Shown here piece after piece: positions 1 through 7,023 of a stretch of 32,860 nucleotides of DNA. The first letter of the stretch is position 1, and each line of letters starts with the position of its first letter. The translations under genes were made by a program, and so were the position numbers. The stretch is from DUSC01 sp964371125. Its GTDB lineage: Bacteria > Pseudomonadota > Alphaproteobacteria > Rhizobiales > Rhizobiaceae. Below the pieces are notes generated by a model, which made no database searches, was not told the origin of the DNA, and saw only the letters and a list, made by a program, of their open reading frames with translations. The stretch lies in contig CAYJMY010000031.1 of NCBI GenBank assembly GCA_964371125.1, forward strand, positions 1-32,860, in the 5' to 3' direction.

Positions 1-14
1 AACGGTTCAAACAT

Positions 15-72
15 GGGGGGGGGGGGGGTGCACCCCCCCCCCCCCTTTGTGGGGCGGGGTCAGGGGTGGGGG
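15..72. repeat. Contig-edge G/C homopolymer palindrome and degenerate extragenic palindrome
   Basis: A run of 14 G (15-28), TGCA, and a run of 13 C (33-45) form a near-perfect palindrome. It leads into CCCCCTTTGTGGGGCGGGG and a GT-rich tail (to 72), which is a degraded copy of the extragenic palindrome found at 2303-2340 and 2405-2443. Long G/C homopolymers at a scaffold edge are often basecalling or assembly artefacts, so the exact bases here should not be trusted. Confidence 0.6.
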
Positions 73-110
73 TATCCATAGGCGACCGCCCCCGACAGGA
101 AGCCTGGCCT

Positions 111-1310
111 TCAGCCGCGCGACAGCAGCGCGTCGTTCAGCGCCCACATGTCCTTTTCCTCGGGCGCCGTCTCCAGCTCGAGCACGGGAATGCGCGCCCG
201 CAGATGATCGTGGTGGGTGCGTACGCCGTATTCGAGGTCGGACAGATAGAAGCCGCCGAACGCCTCCGACACCATCGATTCGTTCGACCAGACAGAGAGC
301 TGCACATCCTCGGCCATGGTGTCGCGGTCGATGCGGAAGGCGAGGTAGCGCGCCGCCGCCTGTTCGCGGCTTTCGTCGGCGTAGCGGTAGATGGCGCCGC
401 GCAGCATCGTCTCGCCCGTCGACAGCGGAAACTCCTGGTAGAATTGCACCGTCTCCGGCGTGATCGCGATCACCGCGTTGGGGAACAGGCCGTAATAGAT
501 CCACGCCTCGCGCAGGTGCTCGGGTAGGAACGCCGGCCGCGGCGCGATCCGGACGTAGTTGCGCACGCTCCAGCGGCGGCCGGCATGCGGGTTGTAGGTG
601 GCGAACGAGCGCGACACGCCGTTGACGAAGGGCTCGTCGAAATAGGTGGCGCCGTAGAGGTCCTGCAGCGCCGGATGCGCCATGGCGACGTGGTAGCCTT
701 CGTTGTCGACGTCGCGGACCGACTTCCAGTTGACCGGGCTGGTCTGCGTCCAGATGCCCCAGGAGGGCAGCATCTCGGCGCTCCTGTAGTGGGCGAACTC
801 GGTTTCCACCGACTTCATCAGTTCGGCCACGGCGGGCTGCGGCCCCGGCCGGAAGCGGATGAAGATGAAGCCCATCCACACCTCGGTCTCGATCTGCTGC
901 AGGCCGAACGCCTCCTTGTCGAGGTCGGGGAAGGAGCGCGGCCGCGCCGCGCCGCGCAGCGTGCCGTCGAGATTGTAGACCCAGCCGTGGAACGGGCAGA
1001 CCAGCGCGTTCTTGCAGTTGCCCTGGTTGTCGGCGACGACGCGGCTGCCGCGGTGCCGGCACATGTTCAAAAAGCCGCGCACGACGCCGTCCTTGCCGCG
1101 CACCACCAGGGCCCGCTCGCCGACCACGTCCATGGTCAGGTAGTCGCCGGCATCGGGGACGTCCGAGACATGCCCGATGATCTGCCAGTGGTTTCGGAAG
1201 ACGTGCTCCTTCTCCAGCTCGAGAAGGGCGGGACTATGATAGCTCCAGCCCGGCAATCCACGCCGGTCCCAATCGTTAGGGACCGCCACTTCGAACAGGT
1301 GACGGTTCAT
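111..1310 (-). CDS. Rieske 2Fe-2S aromatic ring-hydroxylating oxygenase, alpha subunit
   Basis: Catalytic large subunit of a Rieske non-heme iron oxygenase, a cytoplasmic enzyme that hydroxylates an aromatic or quaternary-amine substrate with electrons from a separate reductase. The Rieske cluster ligands are C84, H86, C105 and H108 (CRH and CPFH). The mononuclear iron site is NWK followed by DNEGYHVAMAH, giving H207 and H212 with the bridging Asp D202. At 399 aa it has family length. The start is the ATG at 1310. The same frame extends to a TTG at 1343, but that codon has no ribosome binding site and lies in an inverted repeat. No reductase or beta subunit is seen nearby, so substrate and partner are unknown. 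The neighbouring glutamine amidotransferase is transcribed divergently. Confidence 0.9.
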   Translation of the reverse strand: MNRHLFEVAVPNDWDRRGLPGWSYHSPALLELEKEHVFRNHWQIIGHVSDVPDAGDYLTMDVVGERALVVRGKDGVVRGFLNMCRHRGSRVVADNQGNCKNALVCPFHGWVYNLDGTLRGAARPRSFPDLDKEAFGLQQIETEVWMGFIFIRFRPGPQPAVAELMKSVETEFAHYRSAEMLPSWGIWTQTSPVNWKSVRDVDNEGYHVAMAHPALQDLYGATYFDEPFVNGVSRSFATYNPHAGRRWSVRNYVRIAPRPAFLPEHLREAWIYYGLFPNAVIAITPETVQFYQEFPLSTGETMLRGAIYRYADESREQAAARYLAFRIDRDTMAEDVQLSVWSNESMVSEAFGGFYLSDLEYGVRTHHDHLRARIPVLELETAPEEKDMWALNDALLSRG

Positions 1311-1338
1311 ATGAATTCTCGTTATTGTTGAACGTTCA

Positions 1339-1366
1339 TTCAATATAAATCACAATTCATATTGAA
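1339..1366. promoter_or_regulatory. Inverted repeat upstream of the Rieske oxygenase (candidate operator)
   Basis: TTCAATAT (1339-1346) and ATATTGAA (1359-1366) form a perfect 8-bp inverted repeat with arm centres 20 bp apart, two helical turns, in an AT-rich island just upstream of the oxygenase ATG. The geometry suits a dimeric GntR, TetR or MarR regulator. No regulator gene is adjacent in this window. That it is an operator is inference. Confidence 0.45.
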
Positions 1367-1510
1367 ATGCAATGCGTTAGTGGAATGTGGCGAAATCTGG
1401 GCCCGGCGTTTGCCCTGCCGCCCGCCGGTGATCGCCGGCAAAAACGCCGGATTTTCCGCAGCTTACCGGGGGACTTGGCTGCTGCCGGCCGGCCGGTGTA
1501 AATCTCGCCC

Positions 1511-2233
1511 ATGACCCTCGGAAATGAGACCCGGCGCCCCGCCAAGGTCGTGCTCGTGCGCCACGGCGACGAGCCGCCGGACGACCGCGTCAGCGTCTTC
1601 CTTCACGAGAACGGCTTCGAGCCGGTCTGGCGCCGGCCCTTTGCCGGCGAGCCGCTCGGCGACCTCGGCGACGACGTCGCCGGCAGCGTCGTCTACGGCG
1701 GCAAGTACGCCGTCTACGAGACGGGGGAATATCCCTTCCTGCTCGACGAGGCCCGCTGGATCGAGGCCTGCATGAAGAAGGGCGTGCCGCTGCTCGGCAT
1801 CTGCCAGGGCGGCCAGCAGATCGCCCATGTCATGGGCGCCCGTGTCGGGCCGCCGCCGTCGGGCGCGCACGAATTCGGCTACTACGAGCTTCGCCCGACC
1901 GATGTCGGCCGCGATTTCCTGCCCGCGCCGATCCATGTCGTCCAGTCGCATTTCCACACCTTCGACATCCCGGCCGGCGCCGTCCGTCTCGCCGGATCGG
2001 ATCTCTTCGCCAACCAGGCGTTCCGCGCCGGCGACACCACCTACGCCATCCAGTTCCATCCGGAAGTCACCGTCGAGGGCTTCCGCCGCTGGCAGGCGTC
2101 GCCCTGGGCCTACTACGGCAGGCCCGGTGCGCAGACGCGCGAGGAGCAGGACCGCCTCATGCATCGCCACGACGCCGCCCAGGCGGCGTGGTTCTACGGC
2201 TTCCTCGGCAGGCTGTTCGCGCAAGGCGCCTGA
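1511..2233 (+). CDS. Class I glutamine amidotransferase domain protein (GuaA-like GATase)
   Basis: A 240-aa stand-alone class I glutaminase domain, which releases ammonia from glutamine or hydrolyses gamma-glutamyl compounds. The nucleophile is C98 in GICQGGQ, and the His-Glu pair is H183/E185 in FHPEV. The sequence between holds the usual GATase fold, including an E-F-G-Y-Y segment and QSHFHT. It lacks the synthetase domain of GuaA or CarA and so resembles the many uncharacterised GMP-synthase-like amidotransferases. It is divergent from the Rieske gene. In some catabolic pathways such amidotransferases act with Rieske oxygenases on gamma-glutamylated amines or anilines. That link is only suggested by adjacency here. 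ATG start, no strong ribosome binding site seen. Confidence 0.88.
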   Translation: MTLGNETRRPAKVVLVRHGDEPPDDRVSVFLHENGFEPVWRRPFAGEPLGDLGDDVAGSVVYGGKYAVYETGEYPFLLDEARWIEACMKKGVPLLGICQGGQQIAHVMGARVGPPPSGAHEFGYYELRPTDVGRDFLPAPIHVVQSHFHTFDIPAGAVRLAGSDLFANQAFRAGDTTYAIQFHPEVTVEGFRRWQASPWAYYGRPGAQTREEQDRLMHRHDAAQAAWFYGFLGRLFAQGA

Positions 2234-2302
2234 GCGGCCGCCGGTCTGCCGACACAGCGGACAGCGTTCGCGCTGCAGCCCAAGGCAATCACAAATGTTG
2301 GC

Positions 2303-2340
2303 ACCCCCACCCCTGACCCCTCCCCACAAGGGGGAGGGGA
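2303..2340 (+). repeat. GC-rich extragenic palindrome, copy A
   Basis: C-rich arm, then CTCCCCACAAGGGGGAG as the core hairpin. It is almost the exact reverse complement of the copy at 2405-2443. This motif type is widespread in intergenic DNA of Mesorhizobium-like genomes. Confidence 0.75.
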
Positions 2341-2404
2341 ACACGTCGATGCTTCGGCTCATCGCGGAAAACGCCGGTTACGATCGAAGCCTCGGCCTCG
2401 GCGA

Positions 2405-2443
2405 TCCCCTCCCCCTTGTGGGGAGGGGTAGGGGTGGGGGTAG
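2405..2443 (-). repeat. GC-rich extragenic palindrome, copy B (inverted relative to copy A)
   Basis: TCCCCTCCCCCTTGTGGGGA followed by a G-rich tail, matching the reverse complement of 2303-2340 with about one indel. The two copies flank a 64-bp spacer head to head, as in REP doublets (BIME-like), and can form one large cruciform. Confidence 0.75.
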
Positions 2444-2661
2444 GCCGCTGGATGACGTCACGGTGTTTTCAAATACGAAAGCCCTACCCTTCGGCCCGCC
2501 GCCCCGCCCTGCCTCCACGGCGGCCATTTGCCCGAAAATGTGGCAAACCTGCCCGTATCATTGTTTCATACCTGTTACACTGCTCCGAAAGTCGCAGCAT
2601 CGGGCAGAAACAAAGGCGGCCTAAAAAGCTTCCCATAGGGAACTCGACAAGGGCAACGACA

Positions 2662-3072
2662 ATGCTCACCAGACAGACCGCTCCAGCCGCCGCCGCGCAC
2701 CCCGCCGGCCCCGTTCGCGGATTCGGCATCCCCGAGATCGCGCTGCGCCGCCGCTCGGCCGAACACCCGATGGCCATGTTCGCGGTCATCGTCACCGCCG
2801 CCTTCGCCTCCATGGTGGCCATGTCCTTCGAGGGTCCCGCGGTCGCCGCCGTTCCGGGCGCGCCGGTCCGGATCGCCGACACCGACCGCACCACGGCCAA
2901 GACCGACCGGCTTCCCGCCAGTGAGGCCGAGCGCGCCTGCCGCGGCCAGGCCTGGGGCAGCGAGACGCTCGACTGCCTGGTGATGATCGCCCGCGAGGCC
3001 GGCAAGTCCGACAACCAGATTCGCCTGATCGCGGCGGCGGAGCCCAACCGCGACGCGCCGAACGTCTTCTGA
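2662..3072 (+). CDS. Hypothetical membrane-anchored small protein
   Basis: Not recognised. It encodes 136 aa with a basic N-terminus, one hydrophobic segment around residues 35-57 (MAMFAVIVTAAFASMVAMSF), an Ala/Pro-rich linker, and a conserved-looking C-terminal part with two Cys (ERACRGQAW and TLDCLVMIA). This suggests a single-pass protein with a periplasmic domain that may form a disulfide. The ATG at 2662 is chosen because AAGGG precedes it by about 8 bases and because the frame upstream runs through the extragenic repeat. A well-formed intrinsic terminator follows at 3132-3170, which supports a real monocistronic transcript. Confidence 0.7.
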   Translation: MLTRQTAPAAAAHPAGPVRGFGIPEIALRRRSAEHPMAMFAVIVTAAFASMVAMSFEGPAVAAVPGAPVRIADTDRTTAKTDRLPASEAERACRGQAWGSETLDCLVMIAREAGKSDNQIRLIAAAEPNRDAPNVF

Positions 3073-3131
3073 GGACCGATCCCCCGGACCCTCGACCCCC
3101 CGCTCCTCCCCATTTTCCTTCCAGTCGCTCC

Positions 3132-3170
3132 GGCCTTGGTCGTCCCTTCCGACCAGGGCCGCTTTTTTTT
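3132..3170 (+). terminator. Rho-independent terminator of the small hypothetical gene
   Basis: Stem GGCCTTGGTCG (3132-3142) pairs fully with CGACCAGGGCC (3150-3160) with one U-G wobble. The loop is 7 nt, and a run of eight T follows (3163-3170). It lies 60 bp after the stop codon at 3072. Confidence 0.85.
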
Positions 3171-3216
3171 GCGCGGGGGGTCCCAACCCCGAGGGGGGGG
3201 GGTGGGCGGGCCGGGG

Positions 3217-3226
3217 NNNNNNNNNN
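3217..3226. other. Assembly gap (10 N)
   Basis: Ten Ns flanked by G-rich low-complexity sequence on the left and a C-rich repeat on the right. It looks like a scaffold join made across a dispersed repeat. The true distance, and even the adjacency of the two sides, is uncertain. Confidence 0.95.
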
Positions 3227-3278
3227 GTCCCCCTCCCCCTTGTGGGGAGGGTGGCCGCGAAGCGGCCGGGTGGGGTCG
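3227..3278 (+). repeat. GC-rich extragenic palindrome, longer variant
   Basis: The core CTCCCCCTTGTGGGGAG is followed by GTGGCCGCGAAGCGGCC, a second hairpin (GGCCGC/GCGGCC), and GGGTGGGG. It shares its core with copies A and B but has a different right half, so it is a second subfamily. It abuts the N gap. Confidence 0.7.
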
Positions 3279-3556
3279 TCTCGTCAAAGCGCCGGCGCAA
3301 CTCTTTGCCCCCACGGATGTGCGGGGTGAGGTGGTTTGCGCAGCGAGCCGCTGAGGGGCCTTGGCGCCGCCCAACGCCCTCGTCTTCCCATGGCGGAGCC
3401 GGAGCGCAGCGAAGGCGGAGACCCGGGACCGGAACGCAGCGGCCGCGCGGGGCGCCGTGCGTCGGATTTGGGGGGCGAAAGCTGACTTTCCGGTCTGGTC
3501 CGCAGTGGGTCCGAAGCCGATATTCCCGAACGGCGGGCCGGTACCGGCCGGCCCTA

Positions 3557-4960
3557 TCACCCGATCAATCGAAAGGCGGTTCCAGCCAGCGCGCATGCGG
3601 CCAACACCCAGGCCATCGATACACCGAACCTGAATATGGCCAGCATCGCCCCGGTGGTCAGCGCGATCGCCGCCCAGTTCGCGCTGGTGAGGACGGGCAC
3701 GTCGATGATCAGGCCGAGGATGCGGGTGTCGATCACGGCGGCGAACAACACATGCATTGCGAACCAGATCGCCAGGTTGAGGATGACGCCGACGACCGCG
3801 GCGGTGATCGCCGACAGCGCTCCGGACAACGCCGTATTTCCGCGCAGGCGCTCGATGAAGGGCGCGCCGAGGAAGATCCACAGGAAACACGGCACGAATG
3901 TCATCCAGGTGGTGAGTACCGCGCCGAGCGACGCCGCCAGAAGCGGCTCCAACCCGCCGGCATCGCGGTATGCACCAAGGAATCCGACGAACTGGACGAC
4001 CATGATGAGCGGGCCGGGCGTCGTCTCGGCCATGCCGAGCCCGTCCAGCATTTCGCTGGGACGGAGCCAGCCATAGGTCTCGACCGCCTGCTGAGCGACA
4101 TAGGCGAGCACAGCATAGGCGCCGCCGAAGGTGACCACTGCCATCTGGCTGAAGAACAGGGCGATGCGGGAGAAGACGTTGTCCCACCCTAGAGCGGCAA
4201 CGAGCATGATAGCGGGCACCAGCCATAGCGCCAGGAACACCGCCGAGACCCGCAGCGACCAGCCAATATTCGGCTTGGCATGGGCGGGGACGCCTTCGCC
4301 GAGAGCCGAATCCGCATCGGACAGCGCAGTGCCGGAACCCGCTCCGTGGCTGCCGCCGACACGGAAGGCGGAAAGCCCGGCGCGCCCTCCCAGATAGCCG
4401 ACTATGCCCGCCGCCAGAACGATGAGCGGGAACGGCGCCCCAAGGAGGAAGATCGCGACGAAGGAAGCCGCGGCGATGGCGCGCATCACGCTGTTGTTCA
4501 GCGCGCGCTTTCCTATGCGGTGGACCGCATGCAGCACGATCGCAAGCACTGCCGCCTTCAAGCCAAAGAACAGTCCTTCGACGAACGGAACGTTTCCGAA
4601 GAGCACGTAGACGTGGCTGAGCGCGAGGATCGACAGGAAGCCGGGCAGGATGAACAGCGTGCCCGCGACGAGGCCGCCCTTCGTCTTGTGGAGCAGCCAG
4701 CCGATATAGACCGCCAGCTGCTGCGCCTCGGGCCCCGGCAGCAGCATGCAATAGTTGAGCGCGTGCAGGAACCGGTTCTCGCCGATCCAGCGCTTTTCCT
4801 CGACCAGGATGCGGTGCATGACCGCAATCTGGCCTGCAGGTCCGCCGAAGGAGAGCGCGGCCACACGTGCCCAGACGCGCAGCGCCTCCCCGAAGGGAAT
4901 GCCGTGATCGCGGCCTGCGGCCACGGGCGCGACCGTTACGGTTTCGGCGGCGCCGCTCAT
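3557..4960 (-). CDS. chrA: Chromate efflux transporter ChrA (CHR family, long form)
   Basis: Inner-membrane CHR-family transporter that exports chromate. It is 467 aa, the size of the two-domain (LCHR) form. Domain 1 begins with ALSFGGPAGQIAVMH and contains NYCMLLPGPEAQQLAVYIGW. The second CHR domain repeats the pattern with VTFGGAYAVLAYVAQQ and MAETTPGPLIMVVQFVGF. Between them is a soluble linker (about residues 196-230) with GAGSGTALSDADSALG. About ten to twelve hydrophobic segments are visible. Its ATG overlaps the stop codon of the rhodanese-ChrB gene (ATGA, 4957-4960), so the two are translationally coupled. Confidence 0.93.
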   Translation of the reverse strand: MSGAAETVTVAPVAAGRDHGIPFGEALRVWARVAALSFGGPAGQIAVMHRILVEEKRWIGENRFLHALNYCMLLPGPEAQQLAVYIGWLLHKTKGGLVAGTLFILPGFLSILALSHVYVLFGNVPFVEGLFFGLKAAVLAIVLHAVHRIGKRALNNSVMRAIAAASFVAIFLLGAPFPLIVLAAGIVGYLGGRAGLSAFRVGGSHGAGSGTALSDADSALGEGVPAHAKPNIGWSLRVSAVFLALWLVPAIMLVAALGWDNVFSRIALFFSQMAVVTFGGAYAVLAYVAQQAVETYGWLRPSEMLDGLGMAETTPGPLIMVVQFVGFLGAYRDAGGLEPLLAASLGAVLTTWMTFVPCFLWIFLGAPFIERLRGNTALSGALSAITAAVVGVILNLAIWFAMHVLFAAVIDTRILGLIIDVPVLTSANWAAIALTTGAMLAIFRFGVSMAWVLAACALAGTAFRLIG

Positions 4961-5781
4961 GGCTTGCCGCCGCCCTTTGCCGACGGCCAGTTGTGCGTCT
5001 CGCCCGTCGCATCGCGTGCCCAGCGATAGAACGCGTCGTAGAGTGTCATCCCCGCCTCTAGTTGGCTAAGGTCGTCGGAGAAGATGCGCGACAGGCCGAG
5101 CGATGCGGCCAACAGCCCCGCCGCTTCCGGTTCCAGGTCGAGGCGGGCGGTGTCGGCGGACCGCACGATGCGCGCCAGACGAAGCAGCGGCTCGGTCGTC
5201 AAGTCGAACTCCTCGACCATGACGTCGAAGGTGCACAGTTCGCCGCGATGGCTCCAGAACACGTTCTCGATATCGAACGGCGTCGCGCAGAAGCGGTCGG
5301 CGACGGCCTCGACTTCCAGTGGTGCTACAAACAGGAAGACGGCGGCGGGATCGACGAAGCGGCGGATCAGCCAGGGACAGGCGATGCGGTCGATCTTCGG
5401 ACGCGCCCGCGTCACCCATATCGAGCGCCCGTTCCCGTCGCGGGGCGGGATGCGCGCGTCAGGCACGGCCGGAAGGCCCGAAGCCACCCACGCCTCGAAG
5501 CCTCCCTCCAGCGACTCGGCCGCTATGCCGCCGTGACGCAGCCACGCGGCGACGCCTTCGCTGAGTTTCTTGCCCTTCTGGCAGATCACGACCGCTGAGG
5601 TAGAACCCAGGCTGCCGCTCCAGTCCGTAACCGACGCGTGCGGCCTCCGGATGGACCCGGGCACCAACCGGGTATCGGTGGCAAAGTCCTCGTCGGTTCG
5701 GACGTCGATGAGCGTTGGGCAGCCTGGCGTCCCGAACAGGCGGGAAAGCTTGTCGACAGATATGGTGGTGGGAGATGGCAT
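4957..5781 (-). CDS. Rhodanese-ChrB fusion, chromate resistance protein
   Basis: A 274-aa two-domain protein. Residues 1-108 form a rhodanese (sulfurtransferase) domain with DVRTDEDF, the active-site C67 in VVICQKGKK, and the closing GGFEAWVASGLP. Residues 119-262 match the ChrB C-terminal domain, with IWVTRARPKIDRIACPWLIR, DIENVFWSHRGELCTFD and the LYDAFYRWA end. Classical ChrB has a different N-terminal domain, so this is the rhodanese-fused form. ChrB proteins act as chromate-responsive regulators or accessory resistance factors. Whether this one senses, reduces or shuttles is not known from sequence. The start is well supported: CGGAGGA lies 7 bases before the ATG. First gene of the operon with chrA. 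Confidence 0.9.
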   Translation of the reverse strand: MPSPTTISVDKLSRLFGTPGCPTLIDVRTDEDFATDTRLVPGSIRRPHASVTDWSGSLGSTSAVVICQKGKKLSEGVAAWLRHGGIAAESLEGGFEAWVASGLPAVPDARIPPRDGNGRSIWVTRARPKIDRIACPWLIRRFVDPAAVFLFVAPLEVEAVADRFCATPFDIENVFWSHRGELCTFDVMVEEFDLTTEPLLRLARIVRSADTARLDLEPEAAGLLAASLGLSRIFSDDLSQLEAGMTLYDAFYRWARDATGETHNWPSAKGGGKP

Positions 5782-6209
5782 GGCGCGTCCTCCGTTGCCG
5801 GGTTGATGGACGCGATTCTTGGGCCGGAGCCTCGTGGGGAGACCGCAGTCCCCATGGACGTCTTCTCGCGCAGCAGACGCATGGCTGTCAAGGCGGTCGA
5901 TCCAACGAGAAGTCTCGGCTTCAGGTTCGGGCGGCTAAACGTCCGATATGAACCGCCTTCCCGCCGCCCCGCATCGCTACGCTCGACCGCGCTGTCGCGA
6001 CGCGTCGCCTTGCCCGCCGGCAACCCCGTCCGGCCGCGCGGAGGCCACGCCCCGCCGACCCTACCCCATGTCGGGGATTCGCGAACCGGATCCTCCACCC
6101 CCTCCAACGAAATCAACGCCTTCCGCGATTTATACCCCGATCCGGCCCCGATTTTATCCCCCTCCCGAAAAGCCCCGGCAGGATAGGCGCGGGCGAAGGA
6201 GGCCCGGAG
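5782..6209. other. Gene-free stretch upstream of the chromate operon
   Basis: This 428-bp stretch contains the ribosome binding site of the rhodanese-ChrB gene at its left edge and that of the 6210 gene at its right edge. Frames are open on both strands, but they are Arg/Pro-rich, without start signals or recognisable domains. No clear promoter, repeat or RNA was identified in between. Confidence 0.5.
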
Positions 6210-6722
6210 ATGGCGGGTGCGTTGCAGGACAGGGGGACGTTTCGGGGCATCGCGGCGACGCTGCTGGCGCTCGCGCTCCTCGCCGAGCGCGTCGCTGGCC
6301 GCTCCTTGCCCGTCCGTTTCGTCGTCCTTGCCATCCTCGGCCGGGCCGAGGCGATCGCGCGCGGCTTCGTCGCGCGATCGACGGCGACGTTGATCGCCGA
6401 GGCAATCGAGGCCGGCTGCCCGGACCTGCCCGACCTCGCCTGCCTCGACGAACCGCATGGCCCGCACTACGGCGCAGCCGATGCCGTGCTGCTCGCGCTG
6501 CGCCTGCGCATCCTCGCCGCCGTGCTCGGCATGTTTTCGGACGCGGACGACATCGGTGACGACCCTTCCGCCGGCTTCTGCGACGACCGTTCCACCGGCT
6601 GGCTTGTCAACTGGCCCACCGTCGCGGCACTCGGCGCTGGCGAAGCACCGCTCCCGCCGCTGATCCTCGTCGTCCGGCTTCCCGCCAGCCGCTGCCCACT
6701 CCGGCCGTACGACACTTCGTGA
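6210..6722 (+). CDS. Hypothetical protein
   Basis: Not recognised. It encodes 170 aa, with a hydrophobic N-terminal part (GIAATLLALALLAE at residues 11-24, then VRFVVLAILGRAEAIARGF) and a middle section resembling an alpha-helical bundle, including DLPDLACLDEPHGPHYGAAD and LRLRILAAVLGMF. The C-terminus ends in LILVVRLPASRCPLRPYDTS. AAGGAGG sits about 9 bases before the ATG, a strong reason to treat it as real. The codon pattern (G/C at third positions) fits neighbouring genes. It may be a membrane-associated protein. No function is proposed. It stands alone between the chromate operon and a repeat-rich intergenic region. Confidence 0.65.
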   Translation: MAGALQDRGTFRGIAATLLALALLAERVAGRSLPVRFVVLAILGRAEAIARGFVARSTATLIAEAIEAGCPDLPDLACLDEPHGPHYGAADAVLLALRLRILAAVLGMFSDADDIGDDPSAGFCDDRSTGWLVNWPTVAALGAGEAPLPPLILVVRLPASRCPLRPYDTS

Positions 6723-6820
6723 CGATCTCCGGCCTGCGACCGCATCTTTAAATCCGCAAATCCGCCATGCCCTCCCGGGCACGATCCTGCTTGTCTGCGA
6801 AGAAGAGCGCCGCCGCCGGC

Positions 6821-6857
6821 GCTGCCGATCTCCCCCCTCGTGGGGGAGATCGGCAGC
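6821..6857. repeat. Perfect 16-bp inverted repeat (hairpin)
   Basis: GCTGCCGATCTCCCCC (6821-6836) and its exact reverse complement (6842-6857) are separated by a 5-nt loop, CTCGT. There is no T run after it, so it is not a canonical terminator in the plus direction. Its C5/G5 core resembles the other extragenic palindromes here and it is probably a member of a related repeat family. Confidence 0.8.
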
Positions 6858-6939
6858 TTCGATCGTCCGCCTGTCCTGATCCCGAGGTGCGAGCCCGGCC
6901 AGGCTCGACGAAAGACGATGGCGGAAAGCTCCAGCCAAG

Positions 6940-6992
6940 GCACCCCCACCCGACGCTTCGCGTCGACCTCCCCTCGAGGGGGAGGTGGGCGC
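6940..6992. repeat. Composite extragenic palindrome
   Basis: An outer arm GGCACCCCCACC (6940-6951) can pair with GGTGGGCGCC (about 6983-6992). Inside are two small hairpins: CGACG-CTTCG-CGTCG (6951-6965) and CCTCCCCTCGAGGGGGAGG. This is the same general type as the other GC-rich extragenic repeats in the window. Confidence 0.6.
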
Positions 6993-7023
6993 CGGCCGCT
7001 ATGCTCTCTATTCCAGGAAAGGT

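Larger units (their letters stand above)
2234..2661. other. Intergenic region with paired extragenic palindromes and a leader
   Basis: No gene is supported in this 428-bp stretch. It holds the inverted repeat pair listed separately and, from about 2540, an AT-richer leader before the small hypothetical gene. Open frames crossing it have composition dictated by the repeats and lack ribosome binding sites. Confidence 0.6.
3073..3556. other. Gene-free stretch with scaffold gap and repeats
   Basis: Apart from the terminator, this 484-bp stretch holds a G-rich low-complexity run (3175-3216), ten Ns (3217-3226), an extragenic palindrome (3227-3278), and a region to about 3450 rich in GGAGC/GCGCAGCG words that reads like another dispersed repeat. 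No coding signal with a ribosome binding site was found. Confidence 0.6.

Noticed and set aside
2303..3278. CRISPR-like repetition of GC-rich motifs
   Set aside because: Copies are irregularly spaced, inverted to each other and lack unique spacers of equal size; no cas genes.
3300..3556. Possible remnant of a gene before the chromate operon
   Set aside because: Open frames exist but show no domain or start signal; the words resemble dispersed repeats.
5586..6938. A 450-codon minus-strand frame covering the 6210 gene and part of the rhodanese gene
   Set aside because: Contains repeat-derived and Arg-rich stretches, no ribosome binding site, and conflicts with two better-supported genes.
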